Assembly: GCA_903927615.1 (NCBI GenBank)
Contig: CAIYNU010000006.1
Span: 152,922-216,921, forward strand
Source: an uncultured Rhodospirillales bacterium
GTDB taxonomy: Bacteria > Pseudomonadota > Alphaproteobacteria > Azospirillales > Azospirillaceae
Length of the DNA: 64,000 bases
Direction: 5' to 3'
Below are positions 52,438 through 61,022 of this stretch, in pieces. The notes under the pieces were generated by a model. It did no database searches. It was not told where the DNA came from and saw only the letters and a list, made by a program, of their open reading frames with translations. Positions within the stretch are counted from its first letter, which is position 1. The number at the start of each line of letters is the position of its first letter. Both the position numbers and the translations under genes were made by a program.

Positions 52438-52658
52438 CGGGCGACCCCGCGGCCGGTGCTCACGCCACCCTGTGGAAATCCGGACTCCTGGTCAGCATTT
52501 TCGCGCGCACGGATAACGGCACTGTGGTCCAAGACGGCGGCCTCCCCCTTGACCATGGCTCTTTCCCTCACGGGTCATGGTGAGAACCGGCACCTTACCC
52601 AAGTTTTACCCATGCGCAAGCCCGATCCATCGGAACACCCGACGGTTACGGCGCGCCA

Positions 52659-53375
52659 TCAGGAGTCAAGAAACCGGGCCGAGCGAATCTTGCGGGCCAG
52701 AATCTCACTGCGCAGCCGGATCAGGACCGCGGTCATAAAATAGAGGGTAAATCCAACCCCCATCACCAGCAGCGGCGCCAGCATCGCGGCATCGATGGTC
52801 GGCGCCCCCAGCCGGCTGATGCTCGCCGGTTGATGCAGGGTGTTCCACCAGTCCACCGAGAACTTGATGATCGGGATGTTGACCGCGCCCACCAGCAACA
52901 GGATGTTGCCGGCGGCGGTGCCGCGGCTGGCGTCGTCGAAGGCGTTCACCAGGGCGATGTAGCCGAGATAGAGGAAGAACAGGATCAGCACGCTGGTCAG
53001 ACGGGCATCCCACACCCACCAGGTGCCCCACATGGGCTCGCCCCACAGGCTGCCGGTGATCAGGCAGAGGGCGGTAAAGCCGGCCCCGATCGGGGCCGCG
53101 GCCTTGGCGAAGAGATCGGCCAGCGGATGCTTCCAGACCAACCCGACCGCCGCCGCCGCCGCCATGTTGGCGTAAATGAACATGGCCATCCACGCCGCCG
53201 GAACATGGACATACATGATGCGCACCGCCTCGCCTTGCTGATAGTCGGGCGGCGATCCCACCAGCGCCAGCGCCAGGCCGGCCAGCAGCGTCACCACGGT
53301 CAGACCGGCGCACCACGGCAACACGATTTCGGCAAGGCGCTGGAAACGGGCGGGATTGGCAAGGTGATGGATCAC
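52659..53375 (-). CDS. ccmC: Haem exporter/handling protein CcmC
   Basis: 238 residues from GTG 53375. It has six membrane helices and the WWD haem-binding motif WGTWWVWDARLTS, with flanking His residues (MYVHVPAAWMA and WWNTLHQP). CcmC loads haem on CcmE during system I cytochrome c maturation. Unusually it lies last, after ccmG, rather than next to ccmAB and before ccmD. ccmA and ccmB are not in the window. A gap of about 220 bp separates it from the oxidase gene. Confidence 0.95.
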   Translation of the reverse strand: MIHHLANPARFQRLAEIVLPWCAGLTVVTLLAGLALALVGSPPDYQQGEAVRIMYVHVPAAWMAMFIYANMAAAAAVGLVWKHPLADLFAKAAAPIGAGFTALCLITGSLWGEPMWGTWWVWDARLTSVLILFFLYLGYIALVNAFDDASRGTAAGNILLLVGAVNIPIIKFSVDWWNTLHQPASISRLGAPTIDAAMLAPLLVMGVGFTLYFMTAVLIRLRSEILARKIRSARFLDS

Positions 53376-53413
53376 GGGAGCCGCTTTCTGATCAGCTTAA
53401 GGCGACCTGAATT

Positions 53414-53941
53414 TTACCTGAGTTTTTGAATAAGCGGCATGACGGTCTGTTCGAGGTCTTCCGGAGCCAGCGGTCCGACATGTTTGTAGCGGATGCGCCC
53501 CCGGCCGTCGATGATGAAGGTCTCGGGCACCCCGTAGACCCCGAAATCCAGGGCCACCCGGCCCTGCCGATCGGCGCCGATACTCTTGAAGGGATTCCCG
53601 AACTGGTCAAGCCAGGCGACCGCGTCTTCCGGCCGGTCCTTGTAGTTCAGCCCCCGCACCGTCACCCCGGTCCCGGCCAGGTGCCGCAGCACCGGTTGCT
53701 CGGCCCGGCACGGCGCACACCACGAAGCGAACACGGTCAGCACCTGGGGCTCGCCGGTCGCCAGCGCCGCGCTATCGAGCCCCACCCCGAGGCCGGGCAG
53801 CGGCGGCAGGGTAAAGACCGGCACCGGCTTGTCGATCAACGCCGACGGCACCAGATGCGGATCCCGGGTCAGACCGGCCGCAAAATACGCCACCAGGGCC
53901 GCGAACAGCAGAGCCGGCGCCAGAAAAAGCCCTCTGGACAT
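53414..53941 (-). CDS. ccmG: Thiol:disulfide interchange protein CcmG/DsbE
   Basis: 175 residues from ATG 53941, four bases after the ccmF stop. An N-terminal membrane anchor (FLAPALLFAALVAYFAAGL) is followed by a thioredoxin fold with catalytic FASWCAPCRAEQP, the CcmG-type acidic loop RGLNYKDRPEDA, and a cis-Pro in VYGVPETFIID. It reduces apocytochrome c CxxCH cysteines in the periplasm. Longer in-frame starts overlap ccmF and are rejected. Confidence 0.95.
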   Translation of the reverse strand: MSRGLFLAPALLFAALVAYFAAGLTRDPHLVPSALIDKPVPVFTLPPLPGLGVGLDSAALATGEPQVLTVFASWCAPCRAEQPVLRHLAGTGVTVRGLNYKDRPEDAVAWLDQFGNPFKSIGADRQGRVALDFGVYGVPETFIIDGRGRIRYKHVGPLAPEDLEQTVMPLIQKLR

Positions 53942-53945
53942 GGGA

Positions 53946-55952
53946 TCACCGACCGTCGCTGCCAAAAACCGCCAAAGCGGCGGCGGCGGCAGCCGGCCGC
54001 CGCCGCACGGCGGGCGCCCCGATCCGCAACCGCCGGTCCCCCAGGCTGACCAGCCCACCCAACACCATCACGGCGCAGCCCAGCCAGAGCCAGGGCACCA
54101 GCGGGTGGTGATAAAGCCGGATGGTCCAGCCCCCCGCGCCGTCGTCATCGCTCAGCGCCAGATAGAGATCCGCGGTGCCGGTGGTGTGGATGGCGGCGTG
54201 ACTGACCGGCATGCCGGTCACGGTGTAGTGCCGTTGCTCCGGCGTCAGCAGGCCGACGTCCCGGCCGTCCCGCGTCACCACGAAGGTCGCGCGCCGGGCG
54301 TCGTAGTTGGGACCGGCCACCGGTTCCACCTCCCGGAACGTCAGATGATACCCCGCGATCTCGACGGTGTCGCCGGGATGGGCCACTTGAATCCGCTCCG
54401 AGACCCAGAACGCCGAGCCGGTCATCCCGGCGATGGCGATCCCCAGCCCGGCATGGGCCAGGGTCATGCCCCAGGCGGCCGACGGCAGACCCGCCGCCCG
54501 CCGGACACTGATGGCCAGCGGCACCCGGAACAAGCCGATACGCTCGGCCCACTCGACCCAGGCGCCGAAGAATGCCCAAGCCGCCAGCGCCACCCCCACC
54601 AACGCCATCACCGGCCCGTCGCCGTGGTACCAGCACGCCGCCAGCACCGCCAGGGCGGCCAGGGCCGCCACCGTCGCCAGCCGGCCCAGCACCCCGGCCA
54701 GGTCGGCGCGCTTCCAGGTCAGCAGCGGCCCGACCACCATGGCCGTGACCAGCGGCACCATCAGCGGCACAAAGGTGGCGTTAAAAAACGGCGGTCCGAC
54801 CGAAACCTTGCCGGCCCCCAGCACGTCCAGAAACAGCGGGTACAGCGTGCCGATCAACACCGTGGCGGTGGCGGTGGCCAGCAACAGGTTGTTCAGCACC
54901 AGCGCCCCCTCCCGGCTGACCGGGGCGAACAGGCCGCCGGTCTTGAGGGCCGGCGCCCGCACGCCATAGAGCACCAGCGAACCGCCGATGACCACGGTCA
55001 GCAGCCCCAGGATGAACACACCCCGGGCGGGGTCCACGGCGAAGGCATGAACCGAACTCAGCACGCCCGAGCGCACCAGGAAGGTGCCGATCAGCGACAG
55101 GCTGAAGGCCAGGATGGCCAGCAACAGGGTCCAGCTTTTGAGGGCATCCCGTTTTTCCACCACGATGGCCGAATGCAAAAGCGCGGTTCCGGCCAACCAG
55201 GGCATCAGCGAGGCGTTCTCCACCGGGTCCCAGAACCACCAGCCGCCCCAACCCAGGGTGTAGTAGGCCCACCACGAGCCGAGGGCGATGCCCAAGGTCA
55301 GGCAGGTCCAGGCGGCCAGCGTCCAGGGCCGGACCCAGCGCGCCCAGGCCGGGTCCACCCGGCCTTCGATCAGGGCGGCGATGGCGAAGGAGAACGCCAT
55401 GGAAAAGCCGACATAGCCGAGATACAGGAACGGCGGATGCAGCGCCAGGCCGGGGTCCTGGAGCAGCGGATTCAGGTCGTTGCCGTCCAGCGGCGCCGGG
55501 TCCACCCGCTGGAACGGGTCCGAGGTCGCGAGGATGAACAGCAGGAAGCCGGTGCCGATCATCGCCTGCACCGCCAGCACCCGGGCCTTGAGCGGCAACG
55601 GCAGCGACCGGCCGAACGCCGCCACCGCCGCGCCGAACGCCGCCAGGATGGTGACCCACAGCACCATCGAGCCTTCGTGATTGCCCCAGACGCCGGCAAT
55701 CTTATAGAGCAGGGGCTTGGTCGAATGGCTGTTCTGGACCACGTTCAGGACGCTGAAATCGGACACGATGGCGGCCTGAATCAGCGTGGCGAAGGCAAAA
55801 CCGATCAGCCCGAACTGGGCCAGCGCCGCCGGCCCGGCCAGGGCCATCCAACCGGCATCCCCGCGCCGGGCGCCCGCCAGCGGCAAAGTCGCCTGGACCA
55901 GCGCCACCAGCAGCGCCAGCACCAGGGCGTAGTGGCCGAGTTCTGGGAACAA
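53946..55952 (-). CDS. ccmF: Cytochrome c haem lyase subunit CcmF
   Basis: About 668 residues from TTG 55952; AAGGAG lies six bases upstream, a better start than the upstream TTG at 55988. Features are a series of about fourteen helices and the WWD motif GGWWFWDPVENASLMPW. His residues are seen in NHEGSMVLW and LHPPFLYLGYVG, and there is a large periplasmic C-terminal domain with HYTVTGMPVSHAAIHTT. CcmF attaches haem from CcmE to apocytochrome with CcmH/I. CcmH and CcmI are not found nearby. Confidence 0.95.
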   Translation of the reverse strand: MFPELGHYALVLALLVALVQATLPLAGARRGDAGWMALAGPAALAQFGLIGFAFATLIQAAIVSDFSVLNVVQNSHSTKPLLYKIAGVWGNHEGSMVLWVTILAAFGAAVAAFGRSLPLPLKARVLAVQAMIGTGFLLFILATSDPFQRVDPAPLDGNDLNPLLQDPGLALHPPFLYLGYVGFSMAFSFAIAALIEGRVDPAWARWVRPWTLAAWTCLTLGIALGSWWAYYTLGWGGWWFWDPVENASLMPWLAGTALLHSAIVVEKRDALKSWTLLLAILAFSLSLIGTFLVRSGVLSSVHAFAVDPARGVFILGLLTVVIGGSLVLYGVRAPALKTGGLFAPVSREGALVLNNLLLATATATVLIGTLYPLFLDVLGAGKVSVGPPFFNATFVPLMVPLVTAMVVGPLLTWKRADLAGVLGRLATVAALAALAVLAACWYHGDGPVMALVGVALAAWAFFGAWVEWAERIGLFRVPLAISVRRAAGLPSAAWGMTLAHAGLGIAIAGMTGSAFWVSERIQVAHPGDTVEIAGYHLTFREVEPVAGPNYDARRATFVVTRDGRDVGLLTPEQRHYTVTGMPVSHAAIHTTGTADLYLALSDDDGAGGWTIRLYHHPLVPWLWLGCAVMVLGGLVSLGDRRLRIGAPAVRRRPAAAAAALAVFGSDGR

Positions 55953-55958
55953 CGGGCT

Positions 55959-55964
55959 CTCCTT
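55959..55964 (-). promoter_or_regulatory. Shine-Dalgarno that decides the ccmF start
   Basis: AAGGAG on the minus strand, six bases before a TTG codon (55952). It supports non-ATG initiation of ccmF at LFPELGHYALVL. Confidence 0.7.
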
Positions 55965-55984
55965 AAACGGTATCCTGCCGGGTT

Positions 55985-56003
55985 CCAAGGGGTCACCCCT
56001 TGG
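55985..56003. repeat. Hairpin repeat between ccmE and ccmF
   Basis: CCAAGGGG-TCA-CCCCTTGG is a perfect hairpin between the two genes and another copy of the dispersed family. It may act as a processing or partial termination site in the ccm operon. Confidence 0.65.
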
Positions 56004-56017
56004 CCGCCGGCGGCTCT

Positions 56018-56470
56018 TTACCGGACCAGGGTCGACGTCGCATGCTGCTGGCCGGCGCGTTTCAGGGCGTCGGCCACCGTCGGCGGCATGTATTTCTCGT
56101 CATGCTTGGCCAGCACCTCGCGCGCCTCGAACACGCCGTCGGGCCGCAACCGGCCCTCGGCCACCACCCCTTGCCCTTCGCGAAACAGATCGGGGAGCAG
56201 GCCGGTATAACGGACCGGAACGCTGGTCTGCAGATCCGTCACGGTAAACTGCACGGTGAGGCCGTCGGACGGACGCTGAACGCTGCCCAGGGCCACCAGT
56301 CCGCCGACCCGGATGCCGCGTGCGCCCGGCGGGTGCTCCTTGAGGTCCGACGGACTGTAGAAGAACACCAGATTGTCCTGAAAGGCGGTCAGCACCAGCG
56401 CGGTTGCAGTGCCGAGGCCAAGCATGACCAGCACCAACACGATCAGACGGCGTTTTTTCTTGGGAGTCAT
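56018..56470 (-). CDS. ccmE: Cytochrome c-type haem chaperone CcmE
   Basis: 150 residues from ATG 56470, overlapping the ccmD stop by four bases. An N-terminal anchor ([20 protein letters not shown]) leads to an OB-fold. The haem-binding His is in [12 protein letters not shown] near the C-terminus, and [13 protein letters not shown] and [16 protein letters not shown] are typical. CcmE holds haem covalently in the periplasm and passes it to CcmF. Full length for the family. Confidence 0.95.
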   Translation of the reverse strand: MTPKKKRRLIVLVLVMLGLGTATALVLTAFQDNLVFFYSPSDLKEHPPGARGIRVGGLVALGSVQRPSDGLTVQFTVTDLQTSVPVRYTGLLPDLFREGQGVVAEGRLRPDGVFEAREVLAKHDEKYMPPTVADALKRAGQQHATSTLVR

Positions 56471-56673
56471 GCGGTCGTGTCTTCTCCGGCGCGCCGGGCC
56501 GCCGGCCGCGGCAACCGCGCGGCTTCCAGCGCCGCCAGCAAGTCCTGGCGGCGACGCAGGGACCGGATACTGACCACCATCATCCCGACCAGCCCCAACA
56601 CCGTAACGGCATAGGCCGGCCAGACGTAGGCAGCATAGCCGCCCATCGCAAAGAAATCCGCCATGACACCCAT
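56467..56673 (-). CDS. ccmD: Haem exporter accessory protein CcmD
   Basis: 68 residues. A single membrane helix ([20 protein letters not shown]) after DFFAMGGYA, then a basic tail ([14 protein letters not shown]). This matches CcmD, which stabilises CcmC and releases holo-CcmE. Start ATG 56673 or ATG 56664. It heads the cluster and overlaps ccmE (ATGA). Confidence 0.9.
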   Translation of the reverse strand: MGVMADFFAMGGYAAYVWPAYAVTVLGLVGMMVVSIRSLRRRQDLLAALEAARLPRPAARRAGEDTTA

Positions 56674-56746
56674 TAAGGGAGACAGCGCCCGACGCCCGGG
56701 CCTTTCTCAGTCGCCCTTATGATAAGGACGTCGCTTGCGTTTCGTC

Positions 56747-56813
56747 CAGCATCGATTTTGGCAGCATCGATTTTGGCAGCATCGATTTTGGCAGCATCGA
56801 TTTTGGCAGCATC
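56747..56813. repeat. Tandem repeat, 15-bp unit x4 plus partial, noncoding
   Basis: CAGCATCGATTTTGG occurs four times in a row and then a partial fifth (CAGCATC). It lies in the divergent region between ccmD and the response-regulator gene, where both promoters should be. The unit has no stop in one minus-strand frame, but no gene is assigned. Confidence 0.9.
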
Positions 56814-56930
56814 ATTCTCGGCCACCGGCATCTGTGGAATCGAGACTTGAGGAATCGGGCGTCCTTCGCCATGATCAACGTGGCAAAGTGGTTCCAACAA
56901 CTGTCATAAACTGCGGGTAAGGGATTGGCC

Positions 56931-57836
56931 ATGAGTGCCAAAGGGGTGATCCTGGCGGTCGACGACGCGACCGATATGTTGTTAATAATCCAAGTCATTT
57001 TGCAAAAATCCGGCTTTGACGTCGTGACCGCCCGAAATGGCCGGGAAGCTCTTGATATCATTTCTGTTTCTCCAGATAAATTTGATGCGATCATTCTTGA
57101 CCGATTTATGCCGGTGATGGGCGGCTTGGAACTCTTAAGTATTATTAAAAATGATCCACGATTTAATGCGATCCCGGTGGTCATGCTGACCCTGTCCGCC
57201 ACCCATCAGGATGTCCAAGAGGGGATTTCTGCCGGTGCGTTCTACTATGTGACCAAACCCTACGATGCCGGCACCATCGTTGCGATTACCAGAGCCGCGG
57301 TTAATCAGTATCGCGAATATAAAGCCATGCAAGGCGCGGCCCGCCAGGCCGAACATAGCCTCAGACTCCTTGATCATGGCGTATTTTCCTACCGAACCAT
57401 CGACGAGGCGAATCTACTGACAAATATTCTAGCTTGGGGCTTTCCTCAACCATTTCGGGTGGTTCGTGGGTTGATGGAGTTGCTGGTCAATGCTGTCGAG
57501 CATGGCAATCTTGGGATTCGCTATGATGAAAAAAAGTCTCTGCTGTTTTCAGGTCAATGGTATCCCGAGCTGATGCGCAGAATGGAATCTCCGGAATATC
57601 GGCATAAGGTGGTCAAGGTCTTCTTTGAACGCCGCCCGGAGGCAATTGAAGTCACGATCAGCGATGAAGGAAAAGGATTTGATTGGGTGAAGTATCTTAA
57701 TTTTGACCCTGACCGGGTATTTGATCCCAATGGGCGCGGCATTGCCATGGCTCACGACAGTTTTGATAAGATCGCCTATCTCGGCAATGGCAACATTGTT
57801 CAGGTGACCGCTCATACCGGCAAATCTCAAGGCTGA
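56931..57836 (+). CDS. Response regulator with HATPase (anti-sigma/RsbW-like) output domain
   Basis: 301 residues from ATG 56931. Residues 5-125 are a receiver domain: acidic pair Asp11/Asp12, phospho-acceptor Asp57 (IILDRFMP), and VTKPYD with Lys near 110. Residues 160-298 form a GHKL ATPase with N-box LMELLVNAVEHGN, G1 SDEGKGFDW and G2 GRGIAMAHDSFDKIAYLGN. There is no dimerisation/His box, so it is not a histidine kinase. This plan suits partner-switch control (RsbW/SpoIIAB-like) or a similar regulator. Its DNA is AT-richer than neighbours, suggesting separate origin. No cognate kinase is nearby. Confidence 0.85.
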   Translation: MSAKGVILAVDDATDMLLIIQVILQKSGFDVVTARNGREALDIISVSPDKFDAIILDRFMPVMGGLELLSIIKNDPRFNAIPVVMLTLSATHQDVQEGISAGAFYYVTKPYDAGTIVAITRAAVNQYREYKAMQGAARQAEHSLRLLDHGVFSYRTIDEANLLTNILAWGFPQPFRVVRGLMELLVNAVEHGNLGIRYDEKKSLLFSGQWYPELMRRMESPEYRHKVVKVFFERRPEAIEVTISDEGKGFDWVKYLNFDPDRVFDPNGRGIAMAHDSFDKIAYLGNGNIVQVTAHTGKSQG

Positions 57837-57868
57837 CCCATCAGCCGGGACTGGCTGCTTCCCACGCT

Positions 57869-59848
57869 TCAATGAAGATCGTGCCAGACGGCCCGTTTGC
57901 ACCCATACATCAGGCCGGTCAACACCAGCAGGAACAGCATGACCCGAAGGCCCAGGTGCTTGCGCTCGTCCTGGGTCGGGTCAGCGACGAAGGACAGAAA
58001 GACCGCCACGTCCTCGGCCTCCTGTTCCGCCGTCGCCTTGGTCCCGTCGGCATAGCTCACGCTATCATCCTGGAGCATCTGCGGCATGCCGATCTGATGA
58101 CCCGGGAAATATTCGTTGTAGAACCGACCATCGATCAGCTTGAAGCCAGCCGGCGCCGACTCTTGATAGCCGGTCAGCAGCGCCGCGATATAGTCCTCGC
58201 CGCCATGCCGGGCCTTGGTGATCACCGACAGGTCGGGCGGCAGAAGACCGCCCATGACGGCCCCGGCCTCCTTGTCGTTGGCGAACGGCCCGACGATCCG
58301 GTCATAAGGCCGCGGGGCCCGCTTCAGGACCTTGCCCTCGTCATTGGGTTCGTCATCAACCTGATACGGCCACTGGGCGGCGATCTCCTTGATCTGATCC
58401 TCGGTGAACCCGATGCCCGCCAACGCCCGGAACGGCACCAGCGTCAAGGCATGGCAATGGGAGCACACCTCCTGGTAGACCTGAAAACCCCGTTTTGCTT
58501 GTTTCTGGTCGATGGTGCCGAAGGGACCGGCCTGGTGCCAGGTGTGGGACGGCAACGCGACCTCTTCCGCTTGAGCGACCCCGGCGAAACCCAAGGTCAA
58601 CGCCCCGGCAGCCGTCGCGAGCACGGCCACGCCCGCCGCTTTCTTCAAGGACTCCAGGATGCTGGCCGGCATCGGGCGCGGCGTCTCGAACCGGCCCAAC
58701 AGCGGCATCAGGATCAGGAAATAGACGAAGTAATATCCGGTCCCAACCCGCGCCAACAAGACCCACACGCCTTCGGGACTTCTGGCACCGCAGAAGCTGA
58801 GCACGACGATGTCGATGATCATCAGCCAGAAGCAGACGCGCGCGCGCGGCCGGAACTTCAGGCTACGGACCTTGGCGGTATCGAGCCAGGGGATCACGAA
58901 CAGCACCAACACGGCGCCGAACATGGCGACGGTGCCGCCAAGCTTGTCGGGAATGCCGCGCAGGATCGCATAGAGCCACAGATAGTACCACTCGGGCACG
59001 ATGTGCGACGGCGTCACCATGGGGTTGGCGGGGATGAAGTTATCCGGATGGCCCCAATAGGTCGGCGCAAAGAACACGAAAGCTGCGACCACCAGCAGGA
59101 ACACGCAACAGGCGAACAGGTCCTTGATCGTGACGTAAGGATGGAACGGCACCGTCTCGTCCGGCCCCCGGGGATCGATGCCCAGCGGATTGTTGGACCC
59201 GACACTGTGCAGCGCCGCCACATGCAGGATCACCACCGCCAGCAACACGAACGGCAACATGAAATGCAGCGTGTAGAAGCGGTTGAGGGTGGGGTTGTCC
59301 ACCGAGAAGCCACCCCACAGCCAGGTGACGATCGGATCGCCGACCACCGGGAAGGCCGAGAACAGGTTGGTGATGACGGTCGCGGCCCAGAAGCTCATCT
59401 GACCCCAGGGCAGCACGTAGCCCAGGAAGCCGGTCATGACCATCAGCAGGAAGATGAGCGCACCGATCAGCCACAGCAGTTCGCGAGGATTCTGGTACGA
59501 TCCATAATAAATGCCGCGCGCCATATGAACATAAATCGCGGCGAAGAAGAACGAACTGAGGTTGGCGTGCAGGTCGCGCAACAGCCAACCGTAATTGACA
59601 TCACGCATGATGTGCTCGACCGAGGCAAATGCCATCGTGGTATTCGCGGTGTATTGCATCGACAACAGGATGCCCGTAACCATCAACATTACGAGCGCCA
59701 GCGTCGCGAGCGCCCCGGATGCCCATAAATAGTTGACATTCCGTGGCATCTGGAATTCGAGATATTCGCGCTGCAACAAGGTGAAAATCGGCAGACGCGT
59801 ATCGATCCACTTAATCACGGGATTGGTGAATTTTGAATCGTGAACCAT
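57869..59848 (-). CDS. fbcH: Fused cytochrome b / cytochrome c1 of the bc1 complex (FbcH-type)
   Basis: 659 residues from ATG 59848. Residues 1-405 are cytochrome b with the haem-ligand pairs in LRDLHANLSSFFF/IYVHMARG and YTLHFMLPFVLL/VILHVAALH, and the PEWY quinone motif (HIVPEWYYLWLY). A signal-like segment (AVLATAAGALTLGFAGVAQA) and then cytochrome c1 follow, with haem motif EVCSHCHALT, the ligand-Met region and a C-terminal anchor (LGLRVMLFLLVLTGLMYG). In Bradyrhizobium-type fbcH such precursors are cleaved to separate b and c1. It follows petA in the operon. The internal signal is likely the processing point. Confidence 0.95.
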   Translation of the reverse strand: MVHDSKFTNPVIKWIDTRLPIFTLLQREYLEFQMPRNVNYLWASGALATLALVMLMVTGILLSMQYTANTTMAFASVEHIMRDVNYGWLLRDLHANLSSFFFAAIYVHMARGIYYGSYQNPRELLWLIGALIFLLMVMTGFLGYVLPWGQMSFWAATVITNLFSAFPVVGDPIVTWLWGGFSVDNPTLNRFYTLHFMLPFVLLAVVILHVAALHSVGSNNPLGIDPRGPDETVPFHPYVTIKDLFACCVFLLVVAAFVFFAPTYWGHPDNFIPANPMVTPSHIVPEWYYLWLYAILRGIPDKLGGTVAMFGAVLVLFVIPWLDTAKVRSLKFRPRARVCFWLMIIDIVVLSFCGARSPEGVWVLLARVGTGYYFVYFLILMPLLGRFETPRPMPASILESLKKAAGVAVLATAAGALTLGFAGVAQAEEVALPSHTWHQAGPFGTIDQKQAKRGFQVYQEVCSHCHALTLVPFRALAGIGFTEDQIKEIAAQWPYQVDDEPNDEGKVLKRAPRPYDRIVGPFANDKEAGAVMGGLLPPDLSVITKARHGGEDYIAALLTGYQESAPAGFKLIDGRFYNEYFPGHQIGMPQMLQDDSVSYADGTKATAEQEAEDVAVFLSFVADPTQDERKHLGLRVMLFLLVLTGLMYGCKRAVWHDLH

Positions 59849-59881
59849 TGTGGTATGTCCCAATCCGAAAGAGCCACCCGT

Positions 59882-59916
59882 TGGATCGCCGCTGGGAGCG
59901 CGAGCGTCACGCCCGC
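59882..59916. repeat. Dispersed repeat element B, second copy
   Basis: This 35-bp block is the reverse complement of the 42522-42556 block with few changes. It sits in the 103-bp spacer between petA and fbcH. The inverted TGGGAGCG/CGCTCCCA type ends may form a structure. Confidence 0.7.
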
Positions 59917-59951
59917 ACGCGGCCCCGTGTGCGCCGTGCCCGGTGCCCACC

Positions 59952-60524
59952 CTAGCCGATCTTGATCACAGCCTCGCTCAGAAAGACATATCTGGGGACA
60001 CTCAGATTGCGCGGTGCCGGGCCCTTGCGGATCCGCCCCGCCGTATCGAACTGCGATCCGTGACACGAGCAGAACCAGCCGCCGAACCCGCCATCGCCAA
60101 GATGGAGAGCGTTGCCGTCGAACATCGGAACGCAACCGAGGTGGGTACAGACGCCGATCAGAATCAGCCATTCGGGCTTTTGAACCCGTGCGCTATCCGC
60201 CTCGGCATCCCGCAGGGTGGTGATGTCGACGTCCTGGGCCGCCTTGATCTCCTCCGGCGTCCGCCGGCGGATGAAGACCGGCTTGCCCTGCCAGGCGGCG
60301 ACGATCATTTGGCCGGGTTGAACCGACGCGATGTTGACCTCGATGGTGGCCAACGCCAGGGTGTCCGAGGCCGGGTTCATGCTGTCGATGAACGGCCAGG
60401 CCGCGGCTCCAAGACCGGCGGCCCCCATTGCGGCGGTGCCCAGATACAGGAAATGACGCCGGCTCGGCGCGCCCCCGCCACCCTCGGCAGCGTCCGCACC
60501 AATGGGATGGGTGATGCTCGGCAT
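59952..60524 (-). CDS. petA: Ubiquinol-cytochrome c reductase Rieske iron-sulfur subunit
   Basis: 190 residues. A twin-arginine-like N-terminus (SRRHFLYLGTAAMG) gives a membrane anchor. Then the Rieske cluster motifs CTHLGCVP and CSCHGSQFD supply two Cys and two His. A disulfide between the other two Cys is typical. It passes electrons from ubiquinol to cytochrome c1. It stands between a cytochrome c gene (108 bp upstream) and fbcH. Confidence 0.97.
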   Translation of the reverse strand: MPSITHPIGADAAEGGGGAPSRRHFLYLGTAAMGAAGLGAAAWPFIDSMNPASDTLALATIEVNIASVQPGQMIVAAWQGKPVFIRRRTPEEIKAAQDVDITTLRDAEADSARVQKPEWLILIGVCTHLGCVPMFDGNALHLGDGGFGGWFCSCHGSQFDTAGRIRKGPAPRNLSVPRYVFLSEAVIKIG

Positions 60525-60632
60525 CCGTTTTCTTTCCTCTCCTGGTCCTTCGGACGGGCGTCAGGCCCGGGACCTTACGCGCATCCTTGGGTGCCGTCGC
60601 CGGATGCCTCCGGCATGCCGGAACAGATCTTC

Positions 60633-61022
60633 TTAGGGGTTGCTTTTCAGGTAAGCGATGAGGTTGGCTCGCTCCGCCGCATCCTTGACGCCGGCAAAGG
60701 TCATCTTGGTGCCGGGGACCATCGTCTGCGGTCCGCTCAGCCATGTTTCGAGCTGGTCTTCGGTCCAGGTGATCCCGCTGGCGCTCAGCACGCTGGAGTA
60801 GGCAAAGCCCGGATAGGACGCCGCCTTCCGACCAACCGTACCCTTGAGGCTGGGGCCGATTCTGCTCTGATCCATCGTCGGGAGATTGTGGCAAAGTGTG
60901 CAATATCTCTTGAACACCTTCTCGCCGACGGCGGCGTCCTGAGCGCAGGCATTGCCGCTGACGGCAAACAGCGCCGCGGTGACGGCGACCAGACCGAAGC
61001 CGACTTTCGAAGACGGACGCAT
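60633..61022 (-). CDS. Cytochrome c (class I, c2-like)
   Basis: 129 residues from ATG 61022, with a signal peptide (VTAALFAVSGNACA). The haem motif is YCTLCHNL and the axial Met lies in TKMTFAGVKDAAER, as in mitochondrial/c2-type cytochromes. It should carry electrons from the bc1 complex to the oxidase. It is the first gene of the bc1 operon, read divergently from SCO1. The intergenic 61023-61175 is unusually AT-rich and should hold both promoters. Confidence 0.93.
   Translation of the reverse strand: MRPSSKVGFGLVAVTAALFAVSGNACAQDAAVGEKVFKRYCTLCHNLPTMDQSRIGPSLKGTVGRKAASYPGFAYSSVLSASGITWTEDQLETWLSGPQTMVPGTKMTFAGVKDAAERANLIAYLKSNP

Noticed and set aside
53829-56210. Plus-strand frame of 793 codons across ccmG, ccmF and ccmE
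   Set aside because: Antisense shadow. The minus-strand proteins have complete family motifs (WCAPC, WWD, haem His).
56717-57202. Minus-strand frame with repeated MLPKS
   Set aside because: The repeat comes from the 15-bp array, and the rest is antisense to the response-regulator gene.
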